Source: Lumbricus rubellus
Taxonomy: Eukaryota > Annelida > Clitellata > Crassiclitellata > Lumbricidae
Length of the DNA: 64,000 bases
Reading direction: 5' to 3'
Assembly (NCBI GenBank): GCA_945859605.1
Contig: OX243819.1
Coordinates: 710,361 to 774,360, forward strand
Shown here: positions 47,201 through 59,200 of the stretch, one piece after another
Layout: each line of letters begins with the position of its first letter
Numbering within the stretch: position 1 is the stretch's first letter
The notes under the pieces: generated by a model
The model's database searches: none
Seen by the model: the letters and a program-made list of their open reading frames with translations, nothing else
Told to the model about the DNA's origin: nothing
Program-made: the position numbers and the translations under genes

Positions 47201-50200
47201 TCATCCTATCAATGAGAATTGCTAAAATATCTATTGCAAGCAATGCTAACACATGTTGTACGTGTGTATGTTATGCATCAAAAGGTAAAGAAATGAAAGA
47301 CGTACAGACTGGTATCCATTGCGTGCATCAAATGATGAACCCGGTCTGTAGACTGACAGACCATGACCAGGTTTCACTACACCTGCAAAACGCAACAAAA
47401 TTCAAACTTCTGTTGCACAACGAAACCAAGAAAGAACCTAAACCAATTGTAAAGTAAAACTGGCTAAGTTTTAACCATAGCAGCAGAACTTTAATTATGA
47501 AACCAACATACAATTAAGCACATGAAGCTGAAATTATGAAAACGGCAATCTAAATTTACAGCTAAAATGTTGTGCATGTAAGTACGTATATTTGTACTAT
47601 GCTACTCTGTGCGTGTGAGTGCATAGTTCACTGTGCACAGTTGATATAATTCCACATCTTTCTGATATTTAATGTTGATGATGGGTACAGGAACAACTTT
47701 GATTAGCTTACTCTATGAGCTGTCTCTACTTCTCATCCCACATTGAAGTCTTACCTCTTCAACATCTCCTCTTCCCCTAATCCATTAAATTCTCCACCTT
47801 CCAAGACATCTTGTCCTTACCAAACCCCACCCTAACAGCTGCTCTCTCTCTCTTCTCCCTCGCAACTAGACTATGATCTCCAATGGATATTGATCTCTGT
47901 ACAACCCATCTGATATAAGACACAGTGCTTGTGAATAAGCTGGTACCCAGTGCTTAGCTTTCGAGTAGCACTATATAAATTTGGTTCAATTTCAATAACA
48001 TTGACGTCAGGCTCACAGCCTCACACATGTAATTAGTTGCAAAATAGAAAATAAATCTGTGGGTCGCATACCTCCGAAGTTGCATGGAGCAAAGAGCAAG
48101 TCATTCATGCTCTTGCGATTTCGTTCCTGCTGTAGGACATGCTGTCTCATGTCGAGGTTACGAGACGGTGCTGCAAACAATAACAACCATAACAATCAAC
48201 AGAATGATCAATCAATGGCAGCAATATAATCTACGACAAAGACGAATCAATGATTGAAAAACCATCGATTGATTGATGAGCAACAAAGCAAGTAGGGTCA
48301 TTTGCCACATGATGACCGTAAACCCTTCAGTCGAGTCATGTATTAAAAGAGTCAATCCAAAGCAGCTTTCTGTATTTCACTCAATTTCTCAAAGACAGCC
48401 TATTTGCGCAAAAACGCTAAAATGACAAGACTCTTGCCAGCTGTGGGAGAATCAACTGTTGTTCGCAAAGCAAAGCGAAAACATATCATGATAGTTAGTC
48501 CAACGTCAAGTTACATAACTGCAAGATGAGATGTAAACATACATGCAAAGTACGGCTTTTCATATCTCAGTTTGTGATGTGTTTCGAGTGCGCCTGAAGG
48601 AGTCATCGAAGCGTTGCGTGGATCAAGCGTCGGTGACTCAGCTCTCTTCTTCTTCAGATCTCGCAGAATAAAAGCAGCCGCACCAGAGTCCTTCATCTTC
48701 GTCAGTTCATCGATCTCCTTCGTCACTTTCTCATCTTCTATCGTCTGCTTCACTTCATCTGCCGTGTGTTGTGGTGATTTCGGCTGATGATGCTGCGCCG
48801 TCTTGTCTCGAACTTTAAACACAAAACACAACAACAACGACATTTTCAACTGAACACATACACAGAGAACTAGAATGTGGTTGATAATATGCTTATGCAA
48901 GCAGCTATGTATGCAATGTTTGTAGTCATGTATACATGCATGTATGAATGAATAATTATGTAATGACTTTGGCATGAGATTGTTACCATGTAGGGAACAT
49001 CTTCAAACAATAGCTCATCATTAGAGATAGCAGTGCCTAGCAAATGCATTTAACAAATGATGCAGGCCTGCTGTATTACAGCTAACACTAATTTAGATCT
49101 GTTAGATACTCATATAGATAACAGCATCTCTGTATGAATTATTTAAAATGCCCTGATGATGATGATGATGATACATACAATAAATTCAAGCATATATACA
49201 ATTATACATAAATAAACACATGCATAATTATATGCATAGATACATGCAACTGAACACTGTTCTTAAATCAGTGTATCAACGCATAAAATCAATGAATAGA
49301 TGGCAACAATCTCTGTGTAAAATGCCATCTTTATTTTGAACAGTAGAACTTTAGACTGCAGACTTAATCATCATATTGTAATCATCATATTGTAATCATC
49401 ATATTGTAATCATCATATTGTAATCATCATATTGTAATCATCGTATTGTAATCATCATATTGTAATCATCATATTGTAATCATCATATTGTAATCATCGT
49501 ATTGTAATCATCGTATTGTAATCATCATATTGTAATCATCATATTGTAATCATCATATTGTAATCATCATGTGTGGACACTGACGTAGTTCTGGATAAGC
49601 AGCAGCTGGTTCTGGTGGTCCCGGCCAGTCATCACGTTCAATCGGCGCAAGTAGCTTTCCCTGTGCTCCAGGTCTCTTAGACATCAGCACCAAATCCTTA
49701 TTGTCTCCATACCCTACAAAAATACATAAATGTATATATCTGTTTAAAAAGCAATATATAAATAGGAAATTAATAATATTATATCAAATTGTTTTCGATT
49801 TGCTGCTGGCGATTAGTCGCTTGATATATTGAATGACTGACTGATTGATAGAATTCTGGACTGAATAAAACGCAACAAATGGAAATTTATCAAACAAGAA
49901 GATTGACATAAGAAGAGACAGGAACAACTAGATCAGTTGAAATACAGACAATGGACACAATAACTAAATAAGAAAAGAATTAAGATGTTAGTAAGAACAG
50001 GTTGAACTTGTCAGACAATGTCTTGCAACATAAATAACACTGACAGATATTCAGATTCTGAATAACAATATCAAATTGCAACGTTATTTTATAGTTGTGC
50101 AAGCTTTGTCAAGTTGTGTGAATACAAGACATGTGAAATTGACACAACACGCTGTACATAATGACATGTGAAATTGACACAACACGCTGTACATAATGAC

Positions 50201-53200
50201 ATGTGAAATTGACACAACACGCTGTACATAATGACATGTGAAATTGACACAACACGCTGTACATAATGACATGTGAAATTGACACAACACGCTGTACATA
50301 ATGACATGTGAAATTGACACAACACGCTGTACATAATGACATGTGAAATTGACACAACACGCTGTACATAATGACATGTGAAATTGACACAACACGCTGT
50401 ACATAATGACATGTGAAATTGACACAACACGCTGTACATAATGACATGTGAAATTGACACAACACGCTGTACATAATGACATGTTAATGACATGTCAAGT
50501 TGTGTGAATACAAGGCATGTGAAATTGACACAACACGCTGTACATAATGACATGTTAATGACATGTTAATGACATGTCAAGTTGTGTGAATACAAGGCAT
50601 GTGAAATTGACACAACACGCTGTACATAATGACATGTTAATGACATGTCAAGTTGTGTGAATACAAGGCATGTGAAATTGACACAACACGCTGTACATAA
50701 TGACATGTTAATGACATGTCAAGTTGTGTGAATACCAGGCATGTGAAATTAACACAACACGCTGTACATAATGACATGGTAATGACATGTCAAGTTGTGT
50801 GAAAACAAGGCATGTGAAATTGACACAACACGCTGTACATAATGACATGTTAATGACATGTCAAGTTGTGTGAAAACAAGGCATGTGAAATTGACACAAC
50901 ACGCTGTACATAATGACATGTTAATGACATGTCAAGTTGTGTGAATACAAGGCATGTGAAATTGACACAACACGCTGTACATAATGACATGTGAAATTGA
51001 CACAACACGCTGTACATAATGACATGTGAAATTGACACAACACGCTGTACATAATGACATGTGAAATTGACACAACACGCTGTACATAATGACATGTAAA
51101 TGACATGTCAAGTTGTGTAAATACAAGGCATGTGAAATTGACACAACACGCTGTACATAATGACATGTTAATGACATGTCAAGTTGTGTGAATACAAGGC
51201 ATGTGAAATTGACACAACACGCTGTACATAATGACATGTTAATGACATGTTAATGACATGTCAAGTTGTGTGAATACAAGGCATGTGAAATTGACACAAC
51301 ATGCTGTACATAATGACATGTTAATGACATGTTAATGACATGTCAAGTTGTGTGAATACAAGGCATGTGAAATTGACACAACACGCTGTACATAATGACA
51401 TGTGAAATTGACACAACATGCTGTACATAATGACATGTTAATGACATGTTAATGACATGTCAAGTTGTGTGAATACAAGGCATGTGAAATTGACACAACA
51501 CGCTGTACATAATGACATGTGAAATTGACACAACACGCTGTACATAATGACATGTGAAATTGACACAACACGCTGTACATAATGACATGTTAACTTTACC
51601 TTGAATTCCAGCTTCTGACTTGAAGTCTCTTCGCAAATTCGTGTAACTGAAGTTATCTGTAAAAAATAGAAATAGTAAATCATCTGATCAGTGAAGTAAT
51701 CCATCAATCAAATCATAATCATAGCCTACAGTTCAACAGCTGGCTCTATATAAATTCAAAATTGCACATTCGTCACACGTGCTCCTCTTTCAAGAAACAT
51801 AGTATCCAATACCACGGACCAATACACTGCTAAGCAAACTTGTCTGCCCATCCTGCATAAGTCTAAAAGCATTTTTAAAGCATATCTCATGTCTATATTG
51901 AATCAATAATGATTTTTCTTTCAATCACCTGTAGAGTAGAAACCGTCACTTACTTGGTCTGTGGTAGTGAGTGACGGGTGGTTCTTTGGGAACTGCGTTT
52001 GCAGAAGGACCTCGCTTGAAGTCAGTGCTTGAACGTTCCAAGTAGGAAATGTTGTAGAACTTGTTATTCGGCATTCCAAAGACACGTGGCAGGTTCGACA
52101 CAGGCTTCTACAATACACGTTCAAACATTCAAGAAATTAAAATGATTTTGATAAATTCCTTAATTGTTAATAATTACTAATTAGCAATCAAATAAATAAA
52201 TTATGAACAGGTTTGCAGTAAATTCCAATTTTCAATCAAATTTTTATTGAAACCTTTTGCCAAAAACATCAAAAGAATAGACAGAGCAAAACAGCTTTTG
52301 AAAAACAAGTGGCACATACGCAACAACGGCCACAGAATTAAAAGTTTTTAAAGACGAAAAAGTGCTAATAAATATATGTCACTCCTAACTTAGAATTTAT
52401 TTTCTTTCCAATAGATAACTTCTAGATCAGGTAAGATAGCTAATTGTGAACTAAACACCGAACTGAAAAGCAAGATACCAGAATTTTAACTGCAGGTTCT
52501 TCTTTTGGTATTTCTGCAACTGCAAATCAAGTAAAAAAATCACAGAATCAGTTAAAACAACAAAAGATTTAGAATCAAAATCACAACCATGAATTTCATC
52601 ACAAGATAATCTGATAATAAGATATTCACTCATTTATTAACCAACTTTGCCAACAGTGGCCATCATAACTGTTACAGGTCAAAGACCTAAGCACAAACTT
52701 GACAACAGCAATCCAACCGGATATTCACCCTGCACCCAAGACATTATTAACCCTTAACCCTTTAACCTCGGAACCAGGAAAGATAGGAAGAGGTGTGAGG
52801 CAAGGATGCCCACTATCCCCAATATTGTTTAATATCTATATAGAAGAAATTGTAAGAGAAACACTGGAAGAAGTGAATGAGGGGATAAAGGTAGGAGGAA
52901 GACTGATAAAAGCTCTGAGGTTTGCGGACGATCAGGCAATGTTGGCAGGCACTCAAGAAGGATTACAAAGAATGATGGATCGACTGAACATGATATCGAC
53001 AGAATACGACATGAAAATAAACATCAAAAAGACAAAGACTATGAGGATAAGCAAAGGAGGAAAGGAAGCAATTCTTAAGATCACAGTAAACGGAGAGGAA
53101 ATAGAACAGGTAGAGAAATTCTGCTACCTAGGAAGTATGGTCACAGATGATGCAAGATGCCATATAGAAATAAAAAGAAGAATAGCCATGGGAAAAGACG

Positions 53201-56200
53201 CATTCAACAACAGAGGGGAACTCCTCAGAGGAAAACTAAATATGAGCCTTAAAAAGAGGATGGTCAAGACGCTGGTGTGGAGTGTGGTCCTGTATGGGTC
53301 AGAAACATGGACAATGAGAAAGGATGACATAAGAAGATTGGAGGCTTTCGAAATGTGGATTTGGCGAAGAATGAAGCGTGTCAGCTGGATGGAACACAAG
53401 ACAAACGAAGAAATACTGCAGATGGTGGGAGAGGAACGATCAATGATGGAGACAATACGGAGGCGACAGAGAAACTGGATTGGACACATCATGAGGAGTG
53501 ACACCATAGTACGGGATATCATCGAAGGAAGAATGGAGGGGAAAAAGACAAGAGGAAGACCAAGAACAATGCTACTGGACTGGATGATGACAAAGGACGG
53601 TTACAGAGGGCTAAAGATGGATGCACAGAACAGATATGCGTGGCGTCATTGGACATATGAACCTGCCTGACGGCAGAGAACCAAAGAAGAAGAACCCTTT
53701 AACGACCAGCTGTATATGTTTTCATACATTTTAGTACACGCTGGTTGTTAAAGGGTCAAGTAATCTTGCAGAATGCATAAATTTACTATTGTAGTATAGT
53801 AAACATAATTATGTATTCTTCTTATCAACACTTTTGAACAATTTACACGATTGGCTACGTGTGTATCAATTGTAAAAATCTAGATATTGTGAAATTCAGC
53901 TGAACAGACCTTCCGCAACTTTCTTCTGCTCAACTGGTGACTCTGGCTGCTTCACGAAACCATCTGAAATGCAAATAAGAAAAGTCAGTTGATTTAATTT
54001 TTTATTTAATTTCCAACCAACTGATCTAGCTGGTTGTAATGACTGATTAAATAAATAATGTTATCATTTCAATTGTTTCATACATTTCTCTCGTCTCAAT
54101 TCCAATTCGTCATTCCTCACAAAAGATTTCTACATGAAAGAGCAAGCAAAAAGAAGAAGAGCCTTATCTCAAATTTATATTCATATGTATCTCATGGTAA
54201 ACCAAAGAGGTGGCTGTTTGCATGAAGCCCCACCACAGCACAGCTTGTCCTAAGTTGCATTAGAGCAGGGGTCTCAAACACGCGGCCCGCGGGCCGCATG
54301 CGGCCCGTGGACCCGAATAATGCGGCCCGCGAGAGCCATCTGGTTTTTTAATTTATTTTTTACATTTAAAGAAAGAAATTGGTTAAACACCGAATTCTGC
54401 TGTTCTTTTGAACCAAGGGTCAGACTGTTTTCTTCTTCTAAGTTTTGCTCTGGATATGCAATCTGTAACAGCAGATATTCAGATAGAGTTATAGTGGGCC
54501 TTCAATGTAATACCATGCTGAAGCAGAAGTAAGCCTACAATGAGGTATTCCGGTATTCTACGTCTTTTCTACTACAAGAAAAATTCCAAAATCTGCACCT
54601 ACAGGACTGCAACACGCTAATGGCGATATTTGGCATTACCTACATAGGCCTAATAATTATTATGTGAACAGCTTTTTAATTAATTAATGAAGATTAATAA
54701 ATCTCAAATGACACGCCTGACAGTTAGCCTACTCGTGAATAGGCCTATGTGGAAGCAGTAGGCCTATTACTCTGATTCTTCCCATCTCAAAAGATACAAC
54801 AAAACAATGATGTTCTCGTAGTTGGGAAACGTTGTCAGATGATGTGTAGGCCAATCGCTAATCACACCTGATCACCTCTGACACTACTCACTATAATACT
54901 TTAGCCTAACATTTAAAGACGAGTTTAGTTGTAGGTAGGCCTATTAGGCTTACTAAATGTGCTATTGATGCTCTTCATAGGCCCTATCTTTGTGACTGAG
55001 TTTTCAATTTTGTGTATAGTACCATTATGGTTACACTGAAAGTATAATATTAACTTAGGTGATTTTACAGGATTATCATTATTACAGCATTGTAACGCTC
55101 ACCTCAAATAATTAGTTTAACTCGCAAGACATATTTCATGTTGCGGCCTGCGAGACACTGTAAATTTTCAAATTTGGCCCACACGATGACTTGAGTTTGA
55201 GACCCCTGCCTTAGAGCCTCACCTTCCAACAACAGTGAAGATTAAAGGCTACCAGATAAATACAAAGGCAGATCTCGAGGTCCATCATGAAAAATGATGG
55301 CAGATGGTGAAGATGGTTTTTGGCTTTTCAGGCACAGTTCACACTGGTTTTCAGGATGGGTTCTTCACCTTAGGTTCAAATGGTTAATTCATCGCTAAAG
55401 GCTTAATACATGGAAATAAAGTATAAAAAAGGACAAACTTGGTTGTATTGGTTCGACTACAAGTGGAGGACTTGCAGGTTTTTCGTTTTCATCGTAGACT
55501 GACTGAGGTGACGTTGGAATTTCCACAGGAGTCGCAGTTGTCTCTCTCAAGCCTGGAACCAGTTGAGTGGGAACAGGTGACGTCTGCTGCTGCAGCTGCT
55601 GTTCCTCCTGTTGTTGACAACTGTGACACCAGTGCTCATCGTTCTTCGCAAAAGTTGCCTTCTCACCTGGCAGAAATTTCTTCCTGAATATCGTCAAAAC
55701 ATAAAGCAATAAGAAAAGTTTTACAGCCCATATTTCTGTAAATTGTTCAAAGTTCATTTTAATAACAACATACGAAATGCTAATCACGCTTTTTTCTTCT
55801 CTTCCAAAAACTGTCGTCAGAAACCATTCATGAAGCAACTGTTATGAACAGTTTTTGGCGGAGAAGAAAAAAGCGCCTTTTCGACAAAGTGCAAACTAAC
55901 ACCAACTTTTCCTAGTGGGCTGTAAAATTATGCTGTAAAATTCACACGCTAATGCAGTAAGATGCTCTATAGCAAACACATTTAAAATCTGCCACTGTGC
56001 ATAATTCCACACTGATGCAATCATCATTAACAATAATACAAAATAAAAAGCAGAGAGTTAGTTAAACGTTGGCTGACTCACTTGCATTTGGAGCATTTGA
56101 AGCAATCCTGATGGTATGTCTTGCCAAGAACCGTCATCACTTCACCTTCAACGACCTTTCCACATGAATGACATTTCGTGCCAAACAGACGCTGGTAGTC

Positions 56201-59200
56201 AGCAGCACAATAGTGAGCACCGTCCTTTGTGTAGAAACCATCAGTGGCTAGCTGCTTCTTGCACTCTAAAACACAACAAGATATCTATTAATATGATCAT
56301 CAACAAAAGTGAACATTGGTCAAGTAGACATTTTTCACCAAGGACGAATGATCAGAGTATTTGGATGTAACACTTGACAGATACCAATAGGAACCAAGTA
56401 CCATTTGCTCTATATACAATAAGAAATCAACCAAATGAATTTTTGAGCTTATCTGTTTGTCTATCTATCTATCTGCCTATCTGTTGAACTCTGTTCATGT
56501 ACATCTTCATCCCAGCAACAATAATAAAATAGATTCATTAAACTCTGTACGGTCATCGGTCATTACCATAAAGCATCAAGTTGATTCAAGTATCAACTGA
56601 TGGGTCACGACAAACGAAACTGCAATCAGTCATAATCAAAATTGTAAAAACAACAAGTCACGAAACAAGATGTCAAGTTACAGAGGGCAAGCAAGTGCTG
56701 AAACACACGAGTTTTAAGTTAAGTCCTGAATGGCAGTACATAATTATGGAGCAGAGGAAATTCACAAAATGGGGAAATAAAGACCAAATCTTAGAAGAAG
56801 AAACTAAGAATGTCCAACAGAGCAATGTCATTTTTGTGTGAGGCAGAACAGGACATATTTTTATCATGTGCAGTATTTCATGTCATGTGAGCATGGGCAA
56901 AAAATGGGTTAGTTAATTTAATGCACATGCGAGAGATTTTATACTGAATTCTTTGCTCCATGTGTCAGCCAAATGTAATCAATGTGATACTAGTGCAAGA
57001 AGATTAGATTTAGTTGTATTTGCTACGACTTTTGCAGAGAATTTTGAACCACTGGTATTTTGTAGAAATCTGTTACAGCAAGATCAGAAGTTATAAATGA
57101 ATTGCAATGTAAAGATTTCTTTCCAATATGTTTTATTTTGGGCTATGTCTGTCTACAATTGTGTTACTGTAGAAGGCAGTTCAGTAATAAGAAATATCCT
57201 TAGAGGCAAACTCTTTGCACCCATACACCAATTAACCATTTTTTAGAGTGCAGTTTTAACAACGTAAAAATATTAAGAACACAATCTGAACACCCACAGT
57301 CCCACACACCAATTAACCATTTTTTAGAGTGCAGTTTTAACAACGTAAAGATATTAAGGACACACTCTGAACACCCACAGTCCCACACACCAATTAACCA
57401 TCTGCTTCGATAATTCAAACCAAAACATCTCAGAAGCAATTGACAAGACATGAGAACACACAAGCAGCAGTCTAAGCAAGACTTTCTGCAATCTACCAAC
57501 AGTTCACTCTTCACAATTCAAAACTACAGCTCAATAAGTCCAAAGGGCATTGACTGTTGACACGAACACATGTCCGACATTGTCCGTGTAATTCAACATG
57601 AGTTGGCAATATACAAAGCATTGCTTATCTTAATGGTCTTTGCAGAACACATCATTTCACCAAAACAAACTGAAGTCATGAACAGATTTCTGAATATATT
57701 TAATGTTCAGAAATATAATATATGTTTCTGGCTTTGATCTGAGCTACCTGAATTAATTTTATTCCATCACTTTGATTTGCAAATTAACCGAATTAATGAT
57801 CTCATACCTGTTTAGCATTTTGATTTGCAAACTCAATCTGACCTGTTTAGCATATTCACTTGCAAATTAATTTTCTTAACACATTCATATATGTCCTGCA
57901 TTCTGATTTGCAAATTAAGCAAGTTAACTACAGTTTAGTTCTATTAGTCTACATGTAGTTAGTGAGTAAGTGCATTAGTAAAATCAAAAGCCACATCTGC
58001 TGATATTATACATCTCAATTTGTCATATAAAGTTAGTACTTACTCTGATAATAATGGCGATATTAATTATGGTAATCTTGAGCAAACATGATTATGATGA
58101 ATTATTTTATTGACGAACCTTTGCACATGAAACAAGCAACATGGAAGTATTTGTCTTGAAGACGAATTGCCTCCTTTTTACACTTCTTCTTGCACGCCTC
58201 ACACGAAACCTTTCCTATAAACACAGAAAACATCTTCCTTAAAATACAGAAACAAGCATGAAACTAAAAGCTGAACCGATGAAACTAAATCTTTTCTTAA
58301 ATATCAGTTGGATTGATAATTTAGTTATTTTGGACATTGGTAGACTGCCTACTTAAAAAAATGGGTGTCTGCTACATAGGGGCAGGAGGGGCACTTGTCC
58401 CTGGAAAAACTTACACCTATTTTTAACTAATTAATACTTTCCAGCTTTTAACAAACTTCATTGCACTAATGAAATGCAAAGTGAAATTGAGAAAAACATA
58501 CTTAGAAACCTCTATGAAGAATATCCATGTAATGCAATTACTGCTTTGCATTTGTCAAGCTCCTGTTAAGTGTTTTGTAACATGACCAATGTTGTGTTTT
58601 GCTCTTCCTGCAAAACTATCTGCGGGCACCATAGATGCTAACTAACGTACAATACAACATGCATCATTTACCAACTTAAACTGAAACTGCGATTTAACCA
58701 CATTTTTAATGAATAAACACCAGGCCGCAGTTAACATAACTCCATGGTATATGTGACCCGGTCTATGAAAAGGGACCACAACGCGGGAATGGACTTATGT
58801 ATACCACCATGATCAGCACAAAATTCTGAAAAGAATGATGTATTATGTGACACAGCACTATTATCTTTTCTATTTTTTTTAGACTTTACAACGTGATGTA
58901 CCTGAAATACGAGATCTTCGGAAAAACGCAATTGAATTAATAATCCGAATATCGCTGTTTGTTGAACCTTACACTTTATATTTAGAAACATGGAAATCAA
59001 AGCGCTGCATAGACATGTAGAATGAATTATTTAGCGCATTACTATAATTATAATCATAGATTCATCATTAAAACCGTTTCCAAAAATATTCTACTGTCAT
59101 AATACCCCCGACATTAAGGATGCCGCCTTGCGGTCCCTTTTATGTGCTCTAATATTACAATCAGAAAACCTAATAATATCAAATGATTTCTGTGAACCAT

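Noticed and set aside
53964..55438. Search for LIM3 and LIM4 exons between ABLIM exons 4 and 5
   Set aside because: Most of the interval is the hAT element, and no C-x2-C...H-x2-C pattern was found in the rest on the minus strand.
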